DNA of 40,392 bases from an uncultured Lactobacillus sp. (GTDB lineage Bacteria; Bacillota; Bacilli; Lactobacillales; Lactobacillaceae), in contig CAKNLX010000010.1 of the NCBI GenBank assembly GCA_930989465.1, positions 1 to 40,392 of the forward strand, read 5' to 3'. Under the pieces are notes generated by a model. The model worked only from the letters and a program-made list of their open reading frames with translations, did no database searches and was not told the origin of the DNA. The first letter of the stretch is position 1, and each line of letters begins with the position of its first letter. The position numbers and the translations under genes were made by a program. Of the stretch, positions 8,282-17,023 are shown piece after piece.

Positions 8282-9207
8282 TATTCTCGTCCTTGATCTG
8301 CCTTTTTAATACTATCAATAAACCAAGTTGCAAACTTATCCAAGTCCACATCTGTCGCAATCTCCGCATTGGCATGTTCTTGGTCCATAAAATCCATTAC
8401 GCTGGCACCATAAGTATATTGCCCGCGCAATTCAATATTCACGTTTGCCTTTTTCATTGTAAACATTTCCGGATGAAGCATAATTCCAACTGCAGTCGGA
8501 TCATAAATCTTAATTCGCGGATCACCGTCTGGTTCATGAATGTTAGAGAAAAGTGAATACAACATATTACCCACTTCACCACATGTCTTAACTTTATCCA
8601 TTTGCTCTGGTGTTAAATGGGCCTTATTTCCAATTTCAAGTGGAGCAACCTTAACTAGCAATCCACTATGAAAAACTACCTGCGCTGCTTCCGGATCTCC
8701 CGCAATATTATATTCCGCAAATGGGCTATGATTTCCGTGACCAATATTACCACCCATAATTACAATTTCCGCAATATTTTCTTTAACTTCAGGATATTGC
8801 TTAAAAAGTAAGGCAAAGTCAGTTAATGGTCCAATGCCCATCAGAGTTATTTTTTCTGGACTACTTTTAATTTCCTTAGCCATCAACGTTGCAGCAAGAC
8901 CAGGTTCAATTAAAGAATCATCAGCTTGTTCAAATTCAAAGCCGGCAATCCCTGTTTTACCATGAACCGAAGCAGCACTAATCATTGGTGCCACCAGTGG
9001 TTGATTAGCACCCACTACGACAGGAACCTTAGTATGCAAAAACTTTTCTAAATTTAAGGTATTTTGCAAGGTATATTTCAGTGCCACGTTACCCCAAGTA
9101 GGCACAATCATGCGCACATCAAGTTCTTGTGCAAAAAGACTAATCGTCATGGCAGCAATGTCATCAATGCCAGGATCAGTACTGATAATTAAAGGTCTCT
9201 TGTTCAT
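8281..9207 (-). CDS. Nucleoside hydrolase (inosine-uridine preferring family)
   Basis: A 308-residue cytoplasmic enzyme that would hydrolyse ribonucleosides to free base and ribose. The calcium site STDPGIDD (Asp11, Asp15, Asp16), the loop VHGKTGIAG, MGGNIGHGN and AEYNIAGDPEAA are all present, as is the late calcium-binding Asp in KIYDPTAVGIM. In characterised inosine-uridine hydrolases that last Asp is preceded by a catalytic His; here it is Tyr, which may change leaving-group activation or base preference. GAGGA lies 8 bases before the ATG. It is first in an operon with its GntR regulator. Released ribose could feed the ribokinase and isomerase encoded at 11430-13048. Confidence 0.92.
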   Translation of the reverse strand: MNKRPLIISTDPGIDDIAAMTISLFAQELDVRMIVPTWGNVALKYTLQNTLNLEKFLHTKVPVVVGANQPLVAPMISAASVHGKTGIAGFEFEQADDSLIEPGLAATLMAKEIKSSPEKITLMGIGPLTDFALLFKQYPEVKENIAEIVIMGGNIGHGNHSPFAEYNIAGDPEAAQVVFHSGLLVKVAPLEIGNKAHLTPEQMDKVKTCGEVGNMLYSLFSNIHEPDGDPRIKIYDPTAVGIMLHPEMFTMKKANVNIELRGQYTYGASVMDFMDQEHANAEIATDVDLDKFATWFIDSIKKADQGRE

Positions 9208-9244
9208 AAAATTATCCTCTCGTATTAAGTACTTTTATAATAGC

Positions 9245-9278
9245 AAAAAACCAACCAATTAAGAAAGTGGTTGGTTTT
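9245..9278 (-). terminator. kup terminator
   Basis: AAAACCAACCA (9247-9257) and TGGTTGGTTTT (9268-9278) form a perfect 11-base-pair stem. On the minus strand it ends in six T, between kup and the nucleoside hydrolase gene. Confidence 0.88.
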
Positions 9279-9288
9279 ATTCTGATAA

Positions 9289-11298
9289 TTATTTTTCTTT
9301 TTTGGGTTTAATACGTTGAATGTGTTCTTCTTCATGGTCACCTAATACTAATGGCACACGCTCAACCACAGTATCGGCATACTCCAGTCCGAACCAAGAT
9401 GCAGGGTTAGAAGATAAATTCTGCAGCCATACTCTTGCTTCAACCATGAACTTTTCATAGCCTGTCAATTTAGTTAATGGACTAATTACGTCGTTAACAA
9501 TTACAAAGGCGAAGTCCCCTACATCACGACCCGGTGTAGTAGTGAATTGTTGTGGTTGAGCTTCAATCGTTCCATCAGCGATCAAATCATGAACAATTTG
9601 CCGCAAATAAACATTTACACTGGTTTGTTTTCTAAAACCTAAATACAACTGAACGTTAATTACATTCTTAGTACCATAAGTATTGACCGCGTATTCTGCA
9701 GTATATGGCTCGTTAGTAACATTAACAGTTACAAACCAGTAAGCCTTAGCCCGTTTAGGTCTCTTATCCAAAATTGAATAAAGCATTTCGCGCTTAATGA
9801 ATTTATTATACTTAACCTTAGCCATATAAACTACATTCGTAGCGTAAACTGGATAATCATCACAGTGGCTCAACTCAGTCAACATATCTGTATATTCATC
9901 TAAGCGAACATAAGCATTCTGCTCCTCACGCTTATCACGGATCTTATTGCCATAGAACCACACGTACATGATTGCCAAAATAAAACCAGCAATTAAAACA
10001 GTGACGTAACCGCCATGCAAAAACTTAGTTAAGCTTGAGAATAAGAACATCCCTTCAATAAAGGCAAAGACTACTAAGAAAATGCATCGTATTGATAGCG
10101 CGGTACCTTTTTTACCCAGATATTCAAATAATAAGATAGTTGTCATCAACATGGTAACCGTGATGGCCAGACCATATGCTGCTTCCATATGATGTGAAGT
10201 TCTAAATAAGAAAACAATTGCAACTGTAATGACACAGATCATCTTATTAATTGAAGGAATATAAATCTGTCCCTTCTCATTTGAAGGATAGATAATATTC
10301 ATTCTTGGTAAAAATTTTAAACTACTTGCTTCAGCTACTAAAGTGAATGAACCCGTAATCAAAGCCTGAGAAGCAATAATAGCGGCAATCGTAGCCAAAG
10401 CAATAGCAAACAATCTTAGACTACTTGGTACTGCTTCAAAAAATGGATTGAAATCACCATTACCAGCATGATAATTAGCATTTTGTAAAATCCAGACGCC
10501 TTGCCCTAAATAGTTTAAAATCAAGCAAACAAACACATAAGGCCAAGAGCCCATAATATTACTTTTCCCGACATGTCCGACATCTGAATAAAGAGCCTCA
10601 GCACCAGTAGTTGCCAAGAAAATTGAACCTAAAATCAAAATACCCACTTTATTAGCAGGACTAAATAAAATACGCAAAGCATGAATTGGATTAATTGCAT
10701 CAAGCAAACTCCAATCATGGCTTAAGTTCATAAGTCCAATAAGCCCTAAAAAAGTAAACCACAGGAGCATGATTGGACCAAAGGCCTTACCAATCACACT
10801 CGTTCCCATTCTTTGAATTGAAAATAGTAAAACCAGGATAACAATAGTAATCAAGATAACCATATCTTGCGACGAAACTGGAATTACATCACCAAAGCGC
10901 ATATTTTTCAATCCTTCAATTGAAGTTGTAACAGTCACAGCTGGAGTTAATGTCCCATCAGCTAACAATGCTGCTCCACCAATTAAAGCTGGGATAACTA
11001 GCCATTTAGCCCTCTTTCTAACCAATGCATAAAGAGAGAAGATCCCTCCTTCACCATGATTAGTCGCCTTCAAGGCAATTATCACATATTTGACCGTTGT
11101 CAATAATGTAACAGTCCAAAAAATCAACGAAATGGAGCCAACAATTAGTTCACGGTTAACATTACTAATTCCACCATTTTCAGTCACAATCGACTTCATA
11201 ACATACAAAGGACTAGTACCAATATCACCATAGACAATGCCGATAGCAATTAAAAGGCCAGCAAAAGACACCTTTTGCTTACCAGATATTTTATTCAT
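9289..11298 (-). CDS. kup: KUP/HAK/KT-type potassium uptake protein
   Basis: A 669-residue membrane potassium transporter, probably a proton symporter. The signature GIVYGDIGTSPLYVMKS is near the N terminus. About twelve hydrophobic segments follow in residues 12-460, and the last 200 residues form the soluble KUP C-terminal domain. Length is normal. GAGGA lies 8 bases before the ATG, and a strong promoter lies upstream. It stands alone between two terminators. Recently, KUP proteins of lactic acid bacteria have been reported as c-di-AMP targets; nothing in the DNA here shows such control. I see no truncation. Confidence 0.96.
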   Translation of the reverse strand: MNKISGKQKVSFAGLLIAIGIVYGDIGTSPLYVMKSIVTENGGISNVNRELIVGSISLIFWTVTLLTTVKYVIIALKATNHGEGGIFSLYALVRKRAKWLVIPALIGGAALLADGTLTPAVTVTTSIEGLKNMRFGDVIPVSSQDMVILITIVILVLLFSIQRMGTSVIGKAFGPIMLLWFTFLGLIGLMNLSHDWSLLDAINPIHALRILFSPANKVGILILGSIFLATTGAEALYSDVGHVGKSNIMGSWPYVFVCLILNYLGQGVWILQNANYHAGNGDFNPFFEAVPSSLRLFAIALATIAAIIASQALITGSFTLVAEASSLKFLPRMNIIYPSNEKGQIYIPSINKMICVITVAIVFLFRTSHHMEAAYGLAITVTMLMTTILLFEYLGKKGTALSIRCIFLVVFAFIEGMFLFSSLTKFLHGGYVTVLIAGFILAIMYVWFYGNKIRDKREEQNAYVRLDEYTDMLTELSHCDDYPVYATNVVYMAKVKYNKFIKREMLYSILDKRPKRAKAYWFVTVNVTNEPYTAEYAVNTYGTKNVINVQLYLGFRKQTSVNVYLRQIVHDLIADGTIEAQPQQFTTTPGRDVGDFAFVIVNDVISPLTKLTGYEKFMVEARVWLQNLSSNPASWFGLEYADTVVERVPLVLGDHEEEHIQRIKPKKEK

Positions 11299-11341
11299 AA
11301 GTTTTTATCCTCTATTTCACTTAAAAATTAAAATTTTTACT

Positions 11342-11370
11342 AGTATAGAAAAAGTCTAGATTTTTTGCAA
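11342..11370 (-). promoter_or_regulatory. kup promoter
   Basis: On the minus strand TTGCAA (11365-11370) and TATACT (11342-11347) are exactly 17 bases apart, about 45 bases before the start codon. Confidence 0.7.
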
Positions 11371-11390
11371 TAAAAATATATCTTTTAAAA

Positions 11391-11417
11391 AAATAAAAAA
11401 GGAGATGAAATCTCCTT
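11391..11417 (-). terminator. Terminator of the rbsK-rpiA operon
   Basis: AAGGAGAT-GAA-ATCTCCTT (11399-11417) is a perfect 8-base-pair hairpin. On the minus strand it runs into a T-rich tract (T6, A, T7). Confidence 0.85.
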
Positions 11418-11429
11418 CAGTCACTTAAT

Positions 11430-12122
11430 TTACTTTTTCTTATCTTCGATGGTGCCATCACTATGAGCAATAATTACTTCGTCACACATATCCAGGAACA
11501 AGCCATGTTCAACTACGCCAACAGTATGATCAAGGTAATCAGCTAAACCATGAGGTGCTGGAACAGGATCTGCAGCCAAATCAATAATATAATTTCCATA
11601 GTGAGTCACATAACGTTGATTGCCTTCCATACGCCACCGAGGCTTTAATCCTTCTTGTTCAAAACGTTTAAAGTTTTGTTCACAAGAAATTGGTAAAACT
11701 TCAACTGGTAATGGGAAGCCGCTTAAACGATGCACTAATTTTGATTCATCAACGATCCAAATGATCTTCTTAGAATTGATTGCTACATTTTTTTCTAAAG
11801 TTAATGCACCACCGCCGCCTTTGATTCCATCCAAGTTATTGGCAACCCGATCAGCACCATCTACAGTTAAATCAGCTTGATCAATATCGGCCAATTCACT
11901 AACTTTAAAGCCTAAGCCCTCAAGTTGTTTTTTACTACGGTTACTAGTAGTTACGATAGCCTTCAGTTTTAAGCCGTCTTCATCTTTGCGCTTACCTAAA
12001 GCATCAATGAAAAAGGCAACGGTTGAACCTGTACCAACGCCCAATACCATACCTGATTTAACCATGGCAGCTGCTTTTTCTGCTGCTTCTTTTTTCAAAC
12101 GATCTTGTTCTTGCTTGTTCAT
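11430..12122 (-). CDS. rpiA: Ribose-5-phosphate isomerase A
   Basis: A 230-residue cytoplasmic enzyme interconverting ribose 5-phosphate and ribulose 5-phosphate. Conserved elements are GVGTGSTVAFFIDAL, TTSNRSK, the DGADRV loop with the catalytic Asp, and KGGGGALTLEK. Its ATG overlaps the last base of the ribokinase stop codon (TAATG), so translation is coupled. It is last in the operon, directly before a terminator. Together with RbsK it feeds ribose into the pentose phosphate pool, from which Xfp can draw after epimerisation; no epimerase gene is in the window. Length is typical. Confidence 0.96.
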   Translation of the reverse strand: MNKQEQDRLKKEAAEKAAAMVKSGMVLGVGTGSTVAFFIDALGKRKDEDGLKLKAIVTTSNRSKKQLEGLGFKVSELADIDQADLTVDGADRVANNLDGIKGGGGALTLEKNVAINSKKIIWIVDESKLVHRLSGFPLPVEVLPISCEQNFKRFEQEGLKPRWRMEGNQRYVTHYGNYIIDLAADPVPAPHGLADYLDHTVGVVEHGLFLDMCDEVIIAHSDGTIEDKKK

Positions 12123-13048
12123 TATTCATCATCCTCCATCGCCTGTTTAACTTCCTGTTCAGTTGGAATTGAAGGCTGAGCACCTAAACGTTGTACGGCA
12201 ATTGAAGATGCACGACTTGCAATTTTAGCTGCTTCTTCAAAGTTAGATAGGTCAGAATTCAAATTGCTTACCAAATATCCAATAAAGGTATCTCCTGCAC
12301 CAGTAGTATCGGCTGCTTCAACTTTATAAGCTGGTATTAATTCTTCAACATCGGGAGTTGAAATATACGCACCCTTATCACCATAGGTAATAACCACGTT
12401 TTTTACACCAAGCATGTGTAGTTTTTCTGCATTAGTGGCCAGCGTTGAATTATCTTTAATTGCAATGCCAGTGATCTTGGCACTTTCAGTTTCATTCGGT
12501 GTAATGATATCAGTATATTGCAGTAATTCTTTAGGAATCTCATCAACTGCAGGAGCTGGATTTAAAATAGTGATTTTTTTGGCCTTTTTAGCAATCTTAA
12601 ATGCTTCAAGCGTCACATCTAGTGGGATTTCGAATTGAGCAATTACACAATCCCAACTCTTAATCAAATCACCAGCTGCACGGATATCTTCCACTGTCAG
12701 TTCATAATTTGCGCCGTGATCAATAATGATGTCATTTTGCCCAGCTTCATTCAACGTGATATAAGCATGGCCTGTCTTTGCCCCCATTGTGGTTTGCACA
12801 TAAGTTGTGTCCACGCCATAACTCTTGAGCTGATGCGTGATAAAATTTCCTTCACTATCTTCACCTACACGGTTAATAAGGTAAGTTTCAGCTCCACTTT
12901 TAGCAGCTGCAATTGCCTGATTAGCACCCTTACCGCCACCAGCAGTAGTAATGTCTAGCGCATTAATTGTTTCACCAGGCTTAGGAAAGTCTTTTACATG
13001 TAATGTTGTATCAACATTACTTGAACCAATAACTACAATCTTCTTCAT
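12122..13048 (-). CDS. rbsK: Ribokinase
   Basis: A 308-residue PfkB-family kinase that phosphorylates ribose to ribose 5-phosphate. The sugar-binding GGGKGANQAIAAAKSG and the C-terminal anion-hole signature DTTGAGDTFIGYL with the catalytic Asp are intact. I place the start at the ATG at 13048, which has GAGG 9 bases upstream. An ATG at 13057 in frame directly abuts that GAGG and is unlikely. A TATAAT box lies in the 13049-13137 gap, preceded by a TTCAA/TTGAA inverted repeat, so the operon may have its own promoter. No ribose transporter is next to it; internal ribose from the nucleoside hydrolase is one plausible source. Confidence 0.95.
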   Translation of the reverse strand: MKKIVVIGSSNVDTTLHVKDFPKPGETINALDITTAGGGKGANQAIAAAKSGAETYLINRVGEDSEGNFITHQLKSYGVDTTYVQTTMGAKTGHAYITLNEAGQNDIIIDHGANYELTVEDIRAAGDLIKSWDCVIAQFEIPLDVTLEAFKIAKKAKKITILNPAPAVDEIPKELLQYTDIITPNETESAKITGIAIKDNSTLATNAEKLHMLGVKNVVITYGDKGAYISTPDVEELIPAYKVEAADTTGAGDTFIGYLVSNLNSDLSNFEEAAKIASRASSIAVQRLGAQPSIPTEQEVKQAMEDDE

Positions 13049-13137
13049 TATGAGCATCCTCTTCTAAAAATGGATTTATTCAACCTCAATTATAACAAAA
13101 AACGTATTCAAAATATTGAACACACATTTTTGAAATC

Positions 13138-13941
13138 TTACTGTAAAATACCACCATTAACGAAGCCTTTTAAGCGCTCAGCTTCCCACTTCAATGTATC
13201 TGAATCGTCAACTTGCGAGATCTTATACCCAACGAAATATGGTGAAGCATAGAATCGTGGAATAATCTTGCAACAAGTACCTTGACCATCATTAATTGGA
13301 TAGAAAAATAAGTTATAAGAATCAACACCATGTGACAAGACTGAACGCACATATTGTGTGCCCTTTTGAATCAAATCGGCCCAAGTATCCAAATTAGTAT
13401 TATCATGTGTCAAAATATTTACTTCTTGGTAGCCTTGAACTGGACGCGCTGATAAGTTCATTTCAACTGAACCCGAACGCCCGACTTCAAATCCTTTAAA
13501 GTTATCAGCGCCAATATCGTGATAGCCATCTTTATGATATAAGCCCACGATCTGCATATGTGGATGAGTTAAAGAACCATCAGACTTGGGACCAAAATTT
13601 TTATACCAAAGCACACTCTGATAACGGCCTGAATTATTCATTTTTTGAAAACACTTCAAGCCAAACTTCATCAACTCTTGATTATCTTCACGCGTATAAG
13701 TTGAAATATCTCCCTGGTGATCACTTGATTCAATTAAAATTGTTTGATTAGTATCCTTTAACGTAGGGTACTTATTCTTCAACCAAATCTTATCGCCATC
13801 TTTTTCATAAATATTAATTAGATGCTGCACATCACAAAAAGGACAGCCAGCATTCTGATTTCCTTGCCGATTACCATAATCATAATCATATGGCTTACGC
13901 TTACCAATTGAATATTCATACACTAAAGGATTCTTATCCAT
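13138..13941 (-). CDS. DUF4931 protein, GalT/HIT-like nucleotidyl transferase or hydrolase fold
   Basis: A 267-residue cytoplasmic protein. A CPFC zinc-type pair is at Cys33/Cys36, and SLTHPHMQIV near residue 125 resembles the HPHGQ active-site motif of galactose-1-phosphate uridylyltransferase within the HIT superfamily. TILIESSDHQGD is also typical of DUF4931. The active-site pattern suggests transfer or hydrolysis of a nucleoside phosphate, but no reaction is established to my knowledge. The ATG at 13941 is preferred (AGGTG upstream) over a GTG at 13950. It lies 89 bases upstream of rbsK on the same strand, so it may be co-transcribed with the ribose genes. Confidence 0.75.
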   Translation of the reverse strand: MDKNPLVYEYSIGKRKPYDYDYGNRQGNQNAGCPFCDVQHLINIYEKDGDKIWLKNKYPTLKDTNQTILIESSDHQGDISTYTREDNQELMKFGLKCFQKMNNSGRYQSVLWYKNFGPKSDGSLTHPHMQIVGLYHKDGYHDIGADNFKGFEVGRSGSVEMNLSARPVQGYQEVNILTHDNTNLDTWADLIQKGTQYVRSVLSHGVDSYNLFFYPINDGQGTCCKIIPRFYASPYFVGYKISQVDDSDTLKWEAERLKGFVNGGILQ

Positions 13942-14104
13942 ATTTTTCACCTGCTAAACCAAAGATATCATACATTTAACATCATTTTAACAATTTTATC
14001 GGCTAATTGTGAACATTTTTATTAATAAAACTAGGAATAGTACGTCTATATATGATAAACTACCTTTGTAAAAGAAATACATGATATACATGAGAGGAAG
14101 AATC

Positions 14105-15409
14105 ATGAAATTCTATAAAAAATTGGTACTTACTGGTGCCGCAGCTTTAGCTGTTCTAGGCTTGAGTGCATGTTCAAATAACAATTCTAGTTCATCTTCA
14201 TCTAATAAGAAGATTCCAACTAAGATTAACAAGAAGACTACCGTTACCTTTTGGTATTCACTAACTGGTAATGCGCAAAGCAGTTTGCAAAAATTGACTA
14301 AAGATTTTGAAAAGAAAAATCCTAACATTACTATCAAGTTGCAAAGCCAAGGTGGCAACTACTCTGATTTACAATCTAAGTTGGTTTCAGGTTTGCAATC
14401 GCCAAAGGATTTACCGACAATTACTCAAGCTTATCCTGGCTGGCTTTACAATGCTGCCAAGAACAATATGCTTGTTAACCTAACCCCATACATTAACAAT
14501 TCTGAAATTGGCTGGGGCTCATATGCTAAGAGTGGCATTAAGAAAGCTCTTTGGAATGGTGCAAACATCAACGGTACACAATATGGTGTTCCTTTCAACA
14601 AGTCAGTTGAAGTACTTTTCTACAATAAGACCTTACTTGATAAGTATGATGTTAAAGTCCCAACTAACATGAGTGAATTGGCTTCTGCATCCGCAAAAAT
14701 TTACCGTGAAAGTCACCACAAAGTACGCGGTGTTGGATTTGATGCTTTAAACAATTACTACATGATGCAAATGAAGGAAACTTACGGCAAAGACTTCAAT
14801 AAGAACTTAAACTTTGCTGCCAAGGATTCCGTTAAAGCCATCAACTACTACGCTAATGGAGTAAGAGCCGGCTACTTCATGCAAGCTGGTACTGAAAAGT
14901 ACATGTCAACTCCATTCAACAATGGTCGCGTTGCTATGTTCATCGGTTCAACTGCCAATGAAGCTTACCTTAAGCAAGGACTTAAGAAGGGTTACACTTA
15001 TGGTGTAGCTGCTCGTCCAAGCACGATGAACGTACAACAAGGTACTGACATTTATATGTTCAAAAAAGCAACCGCAATGCAAAAGTCAGCTGCGTTTAAG
15101 TACCTTAAGTTCTTAACTTCTAAGTCATCACAACTTTACTGGGCTAAACAAACAGGCTACATGCCAGTTAATACTGCTGCTATCAACGACAAGGTTTACC
15201 AATCTGCCAAGAACAGCAAGATCCCAGCAATTATTGCCAAGACCTCTAAGAACCTTTACTTCTTACCAGTAACTAAGAATGCTACTGCCGCATATGATCA
15301 AGTTAATGCTAACATGCAAACCATTTTAGCTAAGGCAAGTAAAAAGCAATCATGGAATAGCGATATCAAGACTGGTAAAGATAAGCTTGATGCTGCTTGG
15401 AAGCAATAA
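14105..15409 (+). CDS. Extracellular solute-binding lipoprotein, family 1 (carbohydrate or glycerol-phosphate type)
   Basis: A 434-residue lipoprotein. Signal peptide MKFYKKLVLTGAAALAVLG is followed by the lipobox LSAC and a Ser/Asn-rich linker. The mature part has the family 1 binding-protein fold (VTFWYSLTGNAQSSL, KFEKKNP-like segment, GVPFNKSVEVLFYNKTLLDKY, and late helices), similar in type to UgpB or MalE. GAGAGGAAG precedes the ATG at 14105; the frame is open further upstream but without support. No permease or ATPase gene is adjacent, and a terminator follows at once, so the partner transporter must be encoded elsewhere. The ligand is unknown. The gap at 13942-14104 holds an AT-rich promoter region without a clear -35 box. 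Confidence 0.9.
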   Translation: MKFYKKLVLTGAAALAVLGLSACSNNNSSSSSSNKKIPTKINKKTTVTFWYSLTGNAQSSLQKLTKDFEKKNPNITIKLQSQGGNYSDLQSKLVSGLQSPKDLPTITQAYPGWLYNAAKNNMLVNLTPYINNSEIGWGSYAKSGIKKALWNGANINGTQYGVPFNKSVEVLFYNKTLLDKYDVKVPTNMSELASASAKIYRESHHKVRGVGFDALNNYYMMQMKETYGKDFNKNLNFAAKDSVKAINYYANGVRAGYFMQAGTEKYMSTPFNNGRVAMFIGSTANEAYLKQGLKKGYTYGVAARPSTMNVQQGTDIYMFKKATAMQKSAAFKYLKFLTSKSSQLYWAKQTGYMPVNTAAINDKVYQSAKNSKIPAIIAKTSKNLYFLPVTKNATAAYDQVNANMQTILAKASKKQSWNSDIKTGKDKLDAAWKQ

Positions 15410-15431
15410 TTTTTCAAATAAAATATCTATC

Positions 15432-15470
15432 AAAAAAAGAAGTTCAGTATTAATTGAACTTCTTTTTTTT
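15432..15470. terminator. Bidirectional terminator
   Basis: AAAAAAGAAGTTCA and TGAACTTCTTTTTT form a perfect 14-base-pair stem over an 8-base loop, followed by further T. It separates the convergent binding-protein and DUF2325-like genes. Confidence 0.92.
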
Positions 15471-15472
15471 AC

Positions 15473-16873
15473 CTAATTATTTACTAAAAATGGATATTGA
15501 ATTTGATCATTATCAGTTACATTCAACTTGTAACGAGCACGATATAAAGCCTTTTCTACCGCTAATTGCCCTGCAGTTGTGGCCATTGCAATCGAATATG
15601 ACTTGTGTGGTGAATTGATCAGGATTTGACTGATAGAATGCTTAATGTATGACTGGATTAGAATGACATAATTCGATTCCTTACATGCACGTAAAACATT
15701 AGAAGCCTGTTTCATCTCGATAATTCGAGCTACTCCATTGTGTGCTTCAATCACCTTAGCCAAGTTAGAGGTTAAGCTCTTGTCTCCTACTACAACGGTA
15801 ACTCGTTTTTTATCGAGGTCAAAATCAATTCGGGAAGCATAGTCTTCATTTTGCTTTTCAGACGACTGCTTCTCCTTTTTTTCTAATTGATGCAATAAAG
15901 ACTTGTGTCTACCTTTAGTCTTGTGCTTTTCCGTTTCTTTATTTTTATCCGGCTTTTCCTTCTTTTCTGGAATAGTAACTTCAGCTTCGGCATAACGCCA
16001 TCTAACCCTAATGAAGGATGGATCACTGACTCGCCAAACAATACTAATCAGGTCATTTTCGTGTAAGTTAAAGTGACTTACAGTATTCATGTCTAAGTAT
16101 AAAATAGCTTTTTCAGGATTTACTTGACTTAGGTTTTTGCCATTAGAGTCCTGCTTGATGTATAAACCAAAAGAATCACGGTGAACTACCGCTGGACCAA
16201 ATTCGATAATTTCCTCATCTGGCGCAAAAGACTTTGCATGATGCTCAACTTTAATAATTGGACGATTGCCACTGTCATTTAAGTGATCTAGCAAAGTAAC
16301 TGTATCACCGTTTTCCAGCTTTTCAATTCTAGTCAAGTGTTCATTAAAATATTGTACTGAATGACCATTCTCATCCACTGCTTCTGCACCTAGCAGCTTA
16401 CGTCTAATCTCATATTGTTTTTCCTTTGGTTTAGCCACAGGAATTATTTTCTTAACCACAGGCTTAGGAATAGGAGTTATGGTCGCATATTTGTTTTTAT
16501 TCTTTAAAACCGTAGGACTCAGAGCTTTAGCAGCTTCTTCTTTTTTAGCTTTTTCTTTTTCAAGCTCTTCCTTCGTTTTTTTCGGCTTTATTTTTTCTAC
16601 AGTATTTTCATCATTTTCTTCTTTAGTTTCTATTTCAGTTTTATTTTCTGGCTTATTCTCAGTTTTTATTTCTGGCTCATTTTTTACAGCCTGATCAGCT
16701 TTTTCCGCAATTTTAACGACTTCATTCTTATTCTCAGGTGGATTGCCTAGTACTGCCTGGTTATATATTTTACTAATAATTTTCAACGCAATCATTGACT
16801 GCTTCAGTGATTGGGGATCGCTCCCCGTCGCCTGCATTAAATCAATAATATCTTTTCTATAATCAATCGTCAT
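15473..16873 (-). CDS. Uncharacterised multidomain protein with a DUF2325-like C-terminal domain
   Basis: A 466-residue soluble protein without signal peptide or membrane segment. Residues 1-45 look like a small helical domain. About 48-125 is a highly charged Lys/Glu-rich, probably coiled or disordered stretch. About 150-305 is a beta-rich region (YEIRRKLLG to TIPEKKEK). About 305-345 is a second Lys-rich linker. About 355-450 resembles DUF2325: KRVTVVVGDKSLTSNLAKVI, then NYVILIQSYIKHSISQIL, with the usual Rossmann-like beta-alpha pattern and a conserved-type His. DUF2325 has no firm function to my knowledge. The ATG is supported by an AAGGT upstream. It is transcribed alone, divergent from a secreted protein gene. 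The lysine-rich linkers could bind nucleic acid or acidic polymers; this is speculation. Confidence 0.6.
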   Translation of the reverse strand: MTIDYRKDIIDLMQATGSDPQSLKQSMIALKIISKIYNQAVLGNPPENKNEVVKIAEKADQAVKNEPEIKTENKPENKTEIETKEENDENTVEKIKPKKTKEELEKEKAKKEEAAKALSPTVLKNKNKYATITPIPKPVVKKIIPVAKPKEKQYEIRRKLLGAEAVDENGHSVQYFNEHLTRIEKLENGDTVTLLDHLNDSGNRPIIKVEHHAKSFAPDEEIIEFGPAVVHRDSFGLYIKQDSNGKNLSQVNPEKAILYLDMNTVSHFNLHENDLISIVWRVSDPSFIRVRWRYAEAEVTIPEKKEKPDKNKETEKHKTKGRHKSLLHQLEKKEKQSSEKQNEDYASRIDFDLDKKRVTVVVGDKSLTSNLAKVIEAHNGVARIIEMKQASNVLRACKESNYVILIQSYIKHSISQILINSPHKSYSIAMATTAGQLAVEKALYRARYKLNVTDNDQIQYPFLVNN

Positions 16874-17023
16874 ATATTTACCTTCTTATTTCTTAAATAT
16901 GAATATTATACAAAAATTTTTAATGCTAATCTAATTCTTTATAGATTTTTATATTATTTTTCCTGTAAAACCATTATAATAAAAGTAGTTAAAATATCAT
17001 TTATTAAATGGGGGGAGACTACT

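Noticed and set aside
12635-12958. 107-codon plus-strand frame inside ribokinase
   Set aside because: Antisense to an intact rbsK with all motifs; no family resemblance or start signal.
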